A DNA stretch of 45,387 nucleotides from Myxococcales bacterium (GTDB lineage Bacteria; Myxococcota_A; Polyangia; Polyangiales; Polyangiaceae): positions 216 through 45,602 of the forward strand of contig PMCK01000486.1 of the NCBI GenBank assembly GCA_003154095.1, in the 5' to 3' direction. The translations under genes and the position numbers were made by a program. Of this stretch, positions 16,282 to 24,571 are shown piece by piece (the first letter of the stretch is position 1; each line of letters starts with the position of its first letter). The notes beneath the pieces are model-generated. The model did no database searches. It saw only the letters and a program-made list of their open reading frames with translations, and was not told where the DNA came from.

Positions 16282-16815
16282 ATGCTCCGCATTTGCAAGA
16301 CCAGTTGTGGTTGTAGCCACAGGCAGAGGATCCCCATTTGCCTGTGGCTGGCGGCACTGCCGTGTGGCCACGCCCTGCTTGCGTGCAGCACCGCATACCC
16401 AGAAGTCATGGTCATCAATCAAACGAACGACTTCGTCCTGCTCAAGAATCTGAGTTTCAACGGTTGCCTTTGGAGCGAGGTCTTGAAAATGGGCGACGCC
16501 ACACCAGTGGGCCAATGTCTACCAGGTGATGACCGGATTCACTTCCAAAAATTCGACGCAGCAGAGTATTGTCGGGCGCAGGCCGAGGATGCAACCATCC
16601 CAGGTATCTGCCCGTGCGATGAGAGTGATGCGGGTGCAACCTCAAACTCAACCGACGTGGGCAAATTCGGGCTCGTCAACGATTTGCCATTTTGGTTCAA
16701 CTACCAGACTGAGTCGGTGAAGCACATCGGGTACGGCGAGTTCTATCGGTTCGTCATCACGCTCGACGACATGGAACAGGATTTCTCGATTCCAGGCCCC
16801 TATGGTCATGGCTAG
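16282..16815 (+). CDS. hypothetical lipoprotein, Cys-rich
   Basis: About 177 residues with a Cys-rich N-terminal leader (ICKTSCGCSH) and a lipobox HALLAC near residue 35. The mature part reads VMVINQTNDFVLLKNLSFNGCLW, then GQCLPGDD, EYCRAQAED and PGICPCDES, giving several Cys, then NDLPFWFNYQTESVKH. Its last 14 bases overlap the receptor gene that follows, so expression is coupled. The role is unknown; a periplasmic or surface accessory of that receptor is inferred. Confidence 0.6.
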   Translation: MLRICKTSCGCSHRQRIPICLWLAALPCGHALLACSTAYPEVMVINQTNDFVLLKNLSFNGCLWSEVLKMGDATPVGQCLPGDDRIHFQKFDAAEYCRAQAEDATIPGICPCDESDAGATSNSTDVGKFGLVNDLPFWFNYQTESVKHIGYGEFYRFVITLDDMEQDFSIPGPYGHG

Positions 16816-18709
16816 CCCGAGAGGGCACGATTGGGCAGTGGCTGCGGCGACGCTTCTGGCGCTCACGCAGCAGCTTTTTCTCACCCGGCGCGCAGCGGCC
16901 GCAGAGGAGACTGCCGATACCGTGCCCACTCGCACGGGGCCCAAGGCGACCTCGAGCGTGGAGGTCGTTGTCACGGGTGCAAGGCCACTCACACGCGATA
17001 CGACCGCTGACACCACGCGCGTCAGTGGGCGAACCCTGCAAGAATCACCACGCGGCAGCACGCTCGACGCACTGTCTCAAGAGAGCGCAGACCTGTACGT
17101 GTCGGCGGGCGGTGTGCTACATGGTGTTTCCGACGGCAGCACCGGTGGGGTTCACATGCGCGGACTCGGAGGCAGTCCCAATTCGCAGGTGCTCGTAGTC
17201 GAGGACGGGATCCCGGACTTTCAAGGCATTTTTGGTCATCCGATCCCCGATGCCTATGCCCCAGCGCTCATCGATCAGGCACTCGTCATCAAGGGTGGAG
17301 ACTCGGTTCTCTACGGGACCAATGCCTTGGGCGGAGTGATTGCACTTTCGAGCCGCTGGCGAACGTCCAATGGCTACGAACTCATCAATGACGTGGGCTA
17401 CGGTAGCTACGCGACGCTCAAAGAATCTGCCACCTGGCTCAGCCACTGGTCGAAGACGGATCTGTCTGCATCACTGCAGACACTTTCGAGCGACGGACAT
17501 CGGCCGGGCGCCGGCGGCAACCTGGCCGTTGGTCTTGTGGGTGTTCGATATCATTTCACGCCAACGGTGTCGCTGACGATTCGCGACAAGTACACGCATT
17601 TGCACGGTGCCAATCCCGGGCCCGCGAGTCATCCGTACCTTGACCACTGGTACAATGTGTCCCGTCACAACGCGTTGCTTCAATTCGCATGGACTCCGCG
17701 TGGCTCGCGCTTGACGTTGAGCGAATTCGCCAACGTTGGAGAACATCGTCTCTACGATGGCTTTCTCTCGACAGACCACACAACCGGGACGCTGCTCGAC
17801 TTCGAGACACGCTTGCACGAGAGCACGATTCTGATTCTCGGTGCTGCTTCCAATCAAGTGGGTGGACGAGTCGAAGATCGCATAGCCGGAACCGAGACTC
17901 CCGTGTCACCCATTTGCGATGTCGCCGCCTACAACCAGTTGACCGTAAAACCCCAGGCGCCGCTGACACTGACCGCGGGAACGCGGGAACTGTACTCGTC
18001 CAAGTATGGGTCGGTGCTTCTCTACAAGGCCGGCGCGCGATTAGAGCTTCTCTCGGGGCTCTCTGCGCACGCTCGGATCACCCGCAATTTTCGCCAGCCC
18101 ACACTTCGCGAACTGTACCTGCCGTTCCCAACCGCCAATCCCAATCTGCGACCAGAGACCTCCGTCAATTCGGACGCAGGGATTGGCTACGTCTCGAAGT
18201 ATCTCAATGCAGAGGCCACCGTCTTTCGTACGGCCGCCACCGACCTGATTCGCTACTACGGTGTCTGGCCGTCGGCAGAGGTCGTGAACATCGACCATAT
18301 CGTCATCAATGGCGTTCAGGGCCAACTCATGCTCAAGCACTTAGGTCCAGTAACACTGAGGATCTCTGCCAACAAGCAAGACGTTGGTCGCTACACGCGG
18401 CAAAACCCCAACGCCAAAGTCAATACCACGCTCGAATGGAACCAGGATTTCGACCTGTCGAGTCTGACGGCAGCCCTGAGCTCCGAATGGGTGCATGGTC
18501 TATACATGGCTGACTACCATCGTCAGCCCATGGACGATGTCTTCTTCATTGACGCCACGCTTCGCTACCGGCACTTCATCCCCGAGCGACAGCTAACGCT
18601 AGAACCGTACCTCTATTTGCGAAACTTGCTTGATCATCGATACGCATACGTAGCTGATTACCCCATGCCAGGCTTCAATGCCTTCGCGGGCTTGAAGATT
18701 GAGATCTGA
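16802..18709 (+). CDS. TonB-dependent outer-membrane receptor (receptor 4)
   Basis: A 635-residue receptor of the compact BtuB/CirA size class. Signal region, then plug with VEVVVTGARPL, GVHMRGLGGSPNSQVLVVEDGIPDFQG and VIKGGDSVLYGTNALGGVI, and a barrel that ends GFNAFAGLKIEI. It overlaps the preceding lipoprotein gene by 14 bases and is followed eight bases later by the ECF S-component ATG, so the outer- and inner-membrane uptake steps appear to be in one operon. BtuB-like proteins carry corrinoids, and similar small receptors carry metal complexes. The gene set here points to Ni/Co or a cofactor, undecided. Confidence 0.85.
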   Translation: MVMASPRGHDWAVAAATLLALTQQLFLTRRAAAAEETADTVPTRTGPKATSSVEVVVTGARPLTRDTTADTTRVSGRTLQESPRGSTLDALSQESADLYVSAGGVLHGVSDGSTGGVHMRGLGGSPNSQVLVVEDGIPDFQGIFGHPIPDAYAPALIDQALVIKGGDSVLYGTNALGGVIALSSRWRTSNGYELINDVGYGSYATLKESATWLSHWSKTDLSASLQTLSSDGHRPGAGGNLAVGLVGVRYHFTPTVSLTIRDKYTHLHGANPGPASHPYLDHWYNVSRHNALLQFAWTPRGSRLTLSEFANVGEHRLYDGFLSTDHTTGTLLDFETRLHESTILILGAASNQVGGRVEDRIAGTETPVSPICDVAAYNQLTVKPQAPLTLTAGTRELYSSKYGSVLLYKAGARLELLSGLSAHARITRNFRQPTLRELYLPFPTANPNLRPETSVNSDAGIGYVSKYLNAEATVFRTAATDLIRYYGVWPSAEVVNIDHIVINGVQGQLMLKHLGPVTLRISANKQDVGRYTRQNPNAKVNTTLEWNQDFDLSSLTAALSSEWVHGLYMADYHRQPMDDVFFIDATLRYRHFIPERQLTLEPYLYLRNLLDHRYAYVADYPMPGFNAFAGLKIEI

Positions 18710-18716
18710 GATCAGT

Positions 18717-19244
18717 ATGACCCCAGCCCCTTCCTATCGTGATATCGCCTACTCAGGCCTGTTTGGTGCGGCCGCACTGCTATTGCCGACAGTGTTTCAC
18801 CTGATTCACCTCGGACACGTGTTCATGCCCATGTATCTGCCGCTGGTGGCCTTGGCGTTTTTCGTGCGGCCCGCGTTTGCGATGCTTACCGGCTTCATTG
18901 TACCCATTCTCTCGGGTGCAATGACAGGGATGCCTCCCTTCTACCCGCCCATCGCCTTCTGCATGGCCATCGAGATTGCGGCCATGGCTGGACTCATCGC
19001 CACCGCTCGACGGAAATGGCCAAGTCTCCGACCGCTCCTTCCATTGATTGCGGCTCTCGTTGTCGGTCGCGTCATCTACACCACATTGGCTTACGGTCTT
19101 GCTCTTGCGTTGCACTTGCCGGCAAAGTTCGTTGCTGGGCTGTCACTGCTTGCAGGTTGGCCAGGCATTGTATTGATGCTGGTTGTCATCCCCTCAATCG
19201 TCCGTATCCAGTCGCAAACCACGTCCAAGGGACTCACACAATGA
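18717..19244 (+). CDS. ECF transporter S component (substrate-specific membrane protein)
   Basis: About 175 residues with five or six membrane helices and the pattern of the ECF substrate-specific family: HLGHVFMPMYLPLVALAFFVRP, then GFIVPILSGAMTGMPPFYPPIAF, later AALVVGRVIYTTLAYGLAL. The ATG at 18717 is preferred over an in-frame Met at 18699 inside the receptor gene. The stop overlaps the methyltransferase ATG (ATGA). It lacks the CbiM/NikM N-terminal Met-His-Ile nickel motif, so it is not a classical NikM. The ligand may be a metal chelate, corrinoid or other cofactor. Confidence 0.8.
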   Translation: MTPAPSYRDIAYSGLFGAAALLLPTVFHLIHLGHVFMPMYLPLVALAFFVRPAFAMLTGFIVPILSGAMTGMPPFYPPIAFCMAIEIAAMAGLIATARRKWPSLRPLLPLIAALVVGRVIYTTLAYGLALALHLPAKFVAGLSLLAGWPGIVLMLVVIPSIVRIQSQTTSKGLTQ

Positions 19245-19864
19245 ACCACACCACCCCAAGCCCTCACGCTAAGGCAGCCTATTTCGACGAAATTGCGGAA
19301 TCCTGGGATTCCTGGGAGAGTCCCTCTGCAGCGCTTCGACTCGAACAGGGGCTTGGCGAACTTGAACTGCGGCCCGACGAGATCATCGTGGACGTGGGAT
19401 GCGGTACCGGCAACTTGTCGCACGCATTGCTCAGGCACCTGTCAGCAAAGGGTCGCGTGATTGGAATCGATATCGCGGCGCGCATGATCGATATTGCCCG
19501 ACGCAAGGTCCAAGATGACCGCGCCGTGTGGTACGTTGGCGACGCTGGAAAGCTCCCGCTTCCAGATGATAGCGTAGATCGGGTGATCTGCTTTTCCGTT
19601 TGGCCGCACTTCGACAACCCGTCGGCCTGCGCAGCTGAGTTTCGGCGGGTATTGCGGCCCGGAGGTTATCTGCATGTATGGCACCTACTGTCCCGGGAAC
19701 GCATCAATTCAATTCACGCATCAGCGGGCGAGGCCGTGCGGTCTGACATTCTGCATTCCGGGATTGATGTGGCCGCACTACTGACCAGCGCAGGGTTTAC
19801 CTGGAGCAGCGTAACGGACAATGACGACGTCTACCTAGTTACCGTGACTAAGCCATTGACCTGA
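19241..19864 (+). CDS. class I SAM-dependent methyltransferase embedded in the ECF operon
   Basis: About 207 residues, coupled to the S-component gene by a four-base overlap. It has the Rossmann-type methyltransferase core: motif I VDVGCGTGNLSHALL near residue 52, acidic residue after strand 2 (VIGIDIAARMIDIAR), DAGKLPLPDDSVDRVIC, and RRVLRPGGYLHVWH. The C-terminal third (LLSRERINSIHASAGEAV) is subfamily specific. The substrate is unknown. Its place between ECF S and T genes suggests it modifies the imported ligand or its chelator in the cytoplasm, for example to release metal; this is inference. Confidence 0.85.
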   Translation: MNHTTPSPHAKAAYFDEIAESWDSWESPSAALRLEQGLGELELRPDEIIVDVGCGTGNLSHALLRHLSAKGRVIGIDIAARMIDIARRKVQDDRAVWYVGDAGKLPLPDDSVDRVICFSVWPHFDNPSACAAEFRRVLRPGGYLHVWHLLSRERINSIHASAGEAVRSDILHSGIDVAALLTSAGFTWSSVTDNDDVYLVTVTKPLT

Positions 19865-19886
19865 GAGTCGCTCTTCGAAGGCAAGT

Positions 19887-20633
19887 ATGCGTTGGTCGCT
19901 TCTCAATACTTTGAACTGCGCTTCGGGTCCCATCCGACAATTGACGCCCGCAACTCGGATCGTTGTGACCAGTCTTGTCTTCATCGCCAGCGTTGTGACG
20001 CAGCCGGCCAATCTTTTGGGGTTTGTTTGTCTGGTGGTCACGGCTCTTGGGTGGCTCATTGTCTGTGGACCGCCTTTTTGGCTGGTGCGGTCTGCACTCG
20101 TCCTCGCGCTTGCGATGCTACTTCCCGTGTTCTTGCTCAGTCCGCTCATCGAGGCCAAAGGACATTTTCTACAAGCACTAACGGTGCCATGGACGTTGTT
20201 CGCGCGAGGCATCGTGGGTATGCTTGTTTCCATAACCGCTCTTAGCGCATTGACATTGAGTGAACTTCAGGAGGGGCTGCGCACATTGAAGGTTCCTGCA
20301 TTGGTAGTGACGTTGGTTGTGCAAATCATTCACCAAGCTGAGTTGCTCATCGACGAAACGCGCCGCATCAGCGCAGCCCTGTCGTTGCGCCGCGGCCCGG
20401 AATCTACAATGTCTGCCTGGCGAATCCTTGGAGCCATGCCGCAGGTGTGGTTGCCGCGGGTCATTCATCGTGCAGAACGCCTAGCCATGACGATGGAACT
20501 GCGGGGCTACGGAATCGACGTACCCTATCAATCAACAAGGAAAACCCATTGGCGCGACGTTGTGTCGATTGCACTAGCCGGTTGCTGGGCATTAATAGTG
20601 TTGTTTCTGCAGAACAGGATCGGTCGGTCATGA
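19887..20633 (+). CDS. ECF transporter T component (CbiQ/EcfT family)
   Basis: About 248 residues: four to five hydrophobic helices, then the cytoplasmic coupling helices with a family-like Ala-Arg-Gly pattern (LRRGPESTMSAWRILGAMPQVWLPRVIHRAERLAMTMELRGYG). EcfT couples ATPase motion to the S component. It starts 22 bases after the methyltransferase gene, and its stop overlaps the ATPase start (ATGA). Confidence 0.88.
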   Translation: MRWSLLNTLNCASGPIRQLTPATRIVVTSLVFIASVVTQPANLLGFVCLVVTALGWLIVCGPPFWLVRSALVLALAMLLPVFLLSPLIEAKGHFLQALTVPWTLFARGIVGMLVSITALSALTLSELQEGLRTLKVPALVVTLVVQIIHQAELLIDETRRISAALSLRRGPESTMSAWRILGAMPQVWLPRVIHRAERLAMTMELRGYGIDVPYQSTRKTHWRDVVSIALAGCWALIVLFLQNRIGRS

Positions 20634-21316
20634 GCATAGCGCTTGAGTACCAGGACGTGTCGGTAAGCTACGCGGAGGGAACCAACAAAGTTCTCAGGTC
20701 CATTACACTGTCGTTCGAGCAGGGTGAGCGAGTAGCACTCGTGGGCCTCAATGGCTCTGGAAAGACGTCACTACTGCTGGCAACGGTGGGGCTCGTGCTA
20801 TCCGAGGGCAGCATCATCGTAGGCGGAACACGATTGGAACGAAAGACGCTCGCGAAGGTTCGTGCTCAGGTGGGATTCCTGTTCAGTGTTCCCGAGGATC
20901 AACTGCTATTTCCCAATGTCCTGGATGACGTGGCGCATGGCGCAATTCGCTCCGGTCTGACTCATGACTCCGCCCGAAAAGCGGCGTTGGCGGTGATGTC
21001 CGAGCTGGGGGTTGAGTCATTGGCGCACGCCCCACTGCACTCGCTGTCCCATGGCCAAAAGCAACGCATTGCGCTCGCGGGCGCTCTTGTTACCAATCCT
21101 CCTTTGCTTCTTCTGGACGAGCCTTCTGCTGCGCTTGATCCACCGGCAAAGCGAAAGCTCGCTCAGTATCTCACGACGCTGACATCGACACTCGTGATTG
21201 CCACTCATGACCTAGAGTTTGCTGAGCGTGTCTGTCAACGGTATGTGCTGCTGGATGAGGGGCAGGTTGTTCGGCAAGGTTCTGATCTTGCGGAAGTTAG
21301 TGAGAAGTGGACATGA
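20630..21316 (+). CDS. ECF transporter ATPase (CbiO/EcfA family)
   Basis: About 228 residues, a single complete ABC ATPase: Walker A GLNGSGKTS near residue 39, Q-loop segment in VGFLFSVPEDQLLFPNVLDDVAHG (the CbiO/EcfA-type PEDQLF), signature LSHGQKQR, Walker B LLLLDEPSAALD and the ATHD switch. Only one ATPase gene is present, so a homodimer is expected as in CbiO-type Ni/Co systems. It completes the S-methyltransferase-T-ATPase set. The following 170 bases, up to the convergent oxidoreductase gene, hold no gene I can support. Confidence 0.9.
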   Translation: MSIALEYQDVSVSYAEGTNKVLRSITLSFEQGERVALVGLNGSGKTSLLLATVGLVLSEGSIIVGGTRLERKTLAKVRAQVGFLFSVPEDQLLFPNVLDDVAHGAIRSGLTHDSARKAALAVMSELGVESLAHAPLHSLSHGQKQRIALAGALVTNPPLLLLDEPSAALDPPAKRKLAQYLTTLTSTLVIATHDLEFAERVCQRYVLLDEGQVVRQGSDLAEVSEKWT

Positions 21317-21488
21317 CGAGGTCCCTGCGCGTACTGCCTGCGGCAACAACGGCGCCGACTTGCCCGAGTCGCATCAATGCTCCGCGGCGGGGGACACTTT
21401 CTTGGTCGTCAGGACGACTGTGCCCAATCATGGCTGGTTCAGCTTTCTCTGGTAGAGACGAGCGCCTTTTTCGAAGCGCCCTGTTCTT

Positions 21489-22916
21489 CTAACCGAAAGC
21501 GCGCCGTGTCAGATCACTTGCGAACAGGTTGGCTGGGTCGAGTTTTTGCTTGAGCGCATTGAATTGATCCAGCCGCGCGCGGCCATAAGCGCGGTCGACG
21601 TCATTCGGTCGAAGCACGGCATCTTTCGCAAAGTAGAACTTACCTCCAGCGTCAAGAACGCGTTCGGTAAGCACTTGGGTGAGTGCCCAGAGTCGCGCCC
21701 GATTTCGTCGGGTTACTCGGAAGTCCATCGCCATCGACCAGCCATCAAGTGCGTGTGAAAGGAGATAGGCGTCAGGTCGATGTCGCTTCATCACGCCGAG
21801 GTAGGGCACTTGACGGTGGCGTTGACAAAGCGTTAGCACGTCGTGGAAACATTCGCGGGCACCGCCGTGTGGAACGAATATCTGGTATTGAATGAGGCCA
21901 CCTGGGCCGTAAGCGAGTCGCCAATTGGGCACGTAGTCGAGCAAAAACGCAAAGGCAACGTGCGATTGCACATAGGTGCTGCCGCTCGCAAGGTGCGCTG
22001 TATGAAACCTGAGCGCGTTGATAAACGCCATGCCTGGCGCATTGGTGAACGGCCGCATGAGTTTCCATAGGCCGCCCTTCGGTAACCCAAAAATGCTTGC
22101 CGGCAACCCCTGCTTCTCGACGTGAAGAGAATCTTGCGCGTCGGGATCTTCACCTGCCTCAAAGTAATTGGCCGCATGTAGAGCGCTACGACCAAGGTTG
22201 CCACGTCGAGCGAAGCAGTCGGTCCAGCCGACGACGTAGTCGCTCTTTGGAAGCAGCGCTTCGAAAAGGTCGAACGTTTCGTCCATGCTGCGGGCGGTAA
22301 CTGCCAAAACACGAAGGCGGCCACTCTTGACTTGCTTCAGCTTCAGCCTGACTCGAACGACCGCACCGAGCAGTCCGAGTCCGCCGATGACGGCGTGGAA
22401 CACATCTGGGTTCTCCTCGCGACTGCACGAGATCAAATCCCCACCCGCCGTCAGCAGGTCCAACCCAAGAACGTGATCCCCAAACGGTCCGACGCGGAAG
22501 TTGTTCTTTCCGTGAATGTTCATCGCAACACAGCCGCCCAGCGTGGGATGCATGGTGCCCGGTACTACTGCGGGCCAGTACCCGTCCTCGATGGTTCGTC
22601 GCCAGAGGCCTTCAATCGTCAGGCCCGCTTCAGCCTCCAAAATGCCTTGACCGGGTTCCCATCGCAACACTCGATTCAGCCTGGTCGTGTCAACCACCAG
22701 ACCGCGCTCATTCATCGCAGCATCGCCGTAGCTGCGTCCGGAACCGCGAAATGCAACTGTCAGTTCCTCTGACTTTGCGCGAGCCAACGTCTCCATAAGC
22801 TCTTCGGTACTGCGCGGTGCCACATAGCGACAAGCCGACAACACGGAGCGCCCAAAACCGTCAAGAACGCGCAGCGAAGCGCCCGTCCGCAAAGAGGAAG
22901 CCCAGGTCGCAGACAT
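21489..22916 (-). CDS. FAD-binding oxidoreductase, DprE1-like
   Basis: About 475 residues from the Met at 22916. The N-terminal FAD-binding (PCMH/VAO) domain shows VAFRGSGRSYGDAAMNERGLVVDTTRLNRV, WPAVVPGTMHPTLGGCVAMNIHGKNN and GGLGLLGAVVRVRL. The C-terminal half resembles DprE1, decaprenylphosphoryl-ribose oxidase (FYFAKDAVL, FNALKQKLDPANLFASDL). Its start overlaps the stop of the SDR gene by one base (TAATG), the usual DprE1-DprE2 pairing that epimerises a lipid-linked pentose. The exact sugar substrate in this organism is unknown. It has no obvious link to metal uptake. Confidence 0.8.
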   Translation of the reverse strand: MSATWASSLRTGASLRVLDGFGRSVLSACRYVAPRSTEELMETLARAKSEELTVAFRGSGRSYGDAAMNERGLVVDTTRLNRVLRWEPGQGILEAEAGLTIEGLWRRTIEDGYWPAVVPGTMHPTLGGCVAMNIHGKNNFRVGPFGDHVLGLDLLTAGGDLISCSREENPDVFHAVIGGLGLLGAVVRVRLKLKQVKSGRLRVLAVTARSMDETFDLFEALLPKSDYVVGWTDCFARRGNLGRSALHAANYFEAGEDPDAQDSLHVEKQGLPASIFGLPKGGLWKLMRPFTNAPGMAFINALRFHTAHLASGSTYVQSHVAFAFLLDYVPNWRLAYGPGGLIQYQIFVPHGGARECFHDVLTLCQRHRQVPYLGVMKRHRPDAYLLSHALDGWSMAMDFRVTRRNRARLWALTQVLTERVLDAGGKFYFAKDAVLRPNDVDRAYGRARLDQFNALKQKLDPANLFASDLTRRAFG

Positions 22917-23662
22917 TAGAAATTGAGCCTCTTGAATAGAAAGGAAGGCAAAGCACGCACGATGGCGGCAACCAGCGCCCACCGAGACGGTACGAAGGCG
23001 CATGCGCTCGATCCCCGCTTCGCCAGCGCCAGAGTGCGCTTCGCGACTTTATCGGCCGACACGAGCCAGAAGAGGCCTTTCTTTCCGCGCGTCATAGCAG
23101 TATCCACGAAACCAGGCTTGATAGTGACAACATTGACTCCGTATCGCGAGCAGCGATTGCGGAGTGATTCCAGATACGTCGTCAGAGCCGCTTTGGAAGT
23201 ACAGTAGCCCGGGAAACCGCGCCGACCACGCTCACCAGCAATGCTCGAGATCCCAATGATGGTTCCGGCACGACCCGCCTCAAAGCGCGCCGCAGCGACA
23301 TTCATCCAAGCCATAGCGCCAAGCAGATTGGTGGCAATGGTCGCGTGGTCCTTTGCGAAACTGTACTCGCCCTCTGCACAATCGGGCATGATGCCCGCCG
23401 CGTACACCAGAGTGTCCACGCCATCGAGCTCGCTCGCGATCTGCTCGAATAGCCCAGGGACTGAGTCGAACTCCGTAACATCGTGCACGAAGTGCTTGAT
23501 AAGATTGGGCGCACACTGAATTACTCGCGCGAGCTCGGATTGTCTTCTTGCAACGATAGCCACCTGGGCACCGGACTCAGCCAGACGTCGGGCAATCGCT
23601 TCACCAACGCCCGAGGAGGCACCAACGACGATGGCTTTAGATAGGCGAATCGGCGATGACAT
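22916..23662 (-). CDS. SDR-family NAD(P)-dependent reductase, DprE2-like
   Basis: About 248 residues with the classical short-chain dehydrogenase layout: nucleotide-binding VVGASSGVGEAIARRLAESG at residues 12-31, the NAG-like DTLVYAAG segment near residue 83, catalytic Ser in IGISSIAGE and the YxxxK pair in YCTSKAA near residues 154-158. The C-terminal region (GLFWLVSADKVAK, PSFLFKRLNF) suits a membrane-associated DprE2-like ketoreductase. It is cotranscribed with the DprE1-like gene. Confidence 0.82.
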   Translation of the reverse strand: MSSPIRLSKAIVVGASSGVGEAIARRLAESGAQVAIVARRQSELARVIQCAPNLIKHFVHDVTEFDSVPGLFEQIASELDGVDTLVYAAGIMPDCAEGEYSFAKDHATIATNLLGAMAWMNVAAARFEAGRAGTIIGISSIAGERGRRGFPGYCTSKAALTTYLESLRNRCSRYGVNVVTIKPGFVDTAMTRGKKGLFWLVSADKVAKRTLALAKRGSSACAFVPSRWALVAAIVRALPSFLFKRLNF

Positions 23663-23817
23663 GAATCAACTTTCGGTTCGGGGATGACTCAATTCACGAC
23701 AAAAGAAGGCTTCGATAACCTTAGGGCAGGGGTGAAGTAGCAAGAACTTTGGGTCATAGGCGTTTCTAGCGACGCCAGCGATGGTAGCACAGTTATGAAG
23801 AAGCGTGCTACTCCATA

Positions 23818-23849
23818 GTTAGGTGTGCATAAGTTGCGAGAAACCTAAC
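23818..23849. promoter_or_regulatory. inverted repeat GTTAGGT / ACCTAAC
   Basis: Seven-base arms at 23818-23824 and 23843-23849 separated by 18 bases, in the region between the SDR gene and the small gene at 23925. AGTTAGG recurs at about 24508, before the receptor at 24572. Possible operator or RNA hairpin; no known riboswitch signature was seen. Confidence 0.3.
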
Positions 23850-23924
23850 GACGCATTGAGTAGGTCTTGCGGATCGACATTGGTATTGACAAGGCGCACG
23901 CCCGGTGCCACGAAAAGCAGGCGG

Positions 23925-24335
23925 ATGCCGAAAAGCCGATATCGTGCAGCCCTGGCCGTGCTCGCTGCCCTCTGGGTGGTGGCCCTCGGATTGGGCGATC
24001 TGGCGCGCGGCCTGCATCTGCTGGCAGAGCCGCACGTCATTTGCTCCGAGCACGGCGAGCTCATCGAGGGCACGAAACCGACTGGCGTTTTCGCGACCGC
24101 TGGGGTGCAAACTCAATCCTCGGCATTGACGGCACGTCATTCCGCGATTGGACACCACGTTCATTGTGCAATCGCGGCAAAACCGGCGAATTTGATGTGG
24201 ACTGCAGTGCCCATTGGTCTGGCCGTGGGCACAGTCGAGATACCGCGCAGCTGCCCTGCTGTTGCCTTCAACGCTTGTAGCGTTCCGCAGAAGCCAATCC
24301 TAGCCGTTGCACCGAAGCAGTCGCCGCCAGTCTGA
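23925..24335 (+). CDS. small secreted or membrane His/Cys protein
   Basis: About 136 residues from the ATG at 23925, which has a purine-rich AGGCGG upstream. One N-terminal hydrophobic segment (AALAVLAALWVVALGLGDLA) is followed by HLLAEPHVICSEHGELIEG and, later, HSAIGHHVHCAIAAKP. The Cys and His clusters suggest periplasmic metal contact. Small proteins of this general type (DUF2946-like) often precede TonB receptors; I did not identify the family firmly. The receptor at 24572 follows on the same strand. Confidence 0.5.
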   Translation: MPKSRYRAALAVLAALWVVALGLGDLARGLHLLAEPHVICSEHGELIEGTKPTGVFATAGVQTQSSALTARHSAIGHHVHCAIAAKPANLMWTAVPIGLAVGTVEIPRSCPAVAFNACSVPQKPILAVAPKQSPPV

Positions 24336-24571
24336 TCCGCTTGCATAATCGTTATAAGCAGCCACGAAACCTCTATTGCGGATGCCTGCAATTGACTTTG
24401 CAATGCACGCTATTGGCGCGGGCTGACTTCGTAAACAACAGAGTTATGGCCCGAGTGCACCTGGCTACTGGGTGTTCGTGCGCCATCTGAATATTGTCGC
24501 ACCCACAGTTAGGCGGTTCTGCCTCTTGCTGCGGGCAAGCGTTCCTCTAACGCACTCAGGAATGTGTCGCC
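24336..24571. other. leader region before receptor 2
   Basis: No gene is seen. It contains TTGTCGCAC at 24494-24502, equal to one arm of the copper-locus palindrome, but the other arm is poorly preserved (about 12 of 19 positions overall). GTGCGCCA lies just upstream at a longer spacing. It may be a diverged operator or chance. Confidence 0.2.

Noticed and set aside
18717-19244. S component as NikM/CbiM
   Set aside because: The N-terminal metal-binding Met-His motif of NikM/CbiM is not present and the helix pattern fits the general ECF S family better.
21455-21485. GCGC-centred hairpin as a terminator of the ECF operon
   Set aside because: The stem is only about four base pairs and the T-run is inside the loop, so it is not a credible intrinsic terminator.
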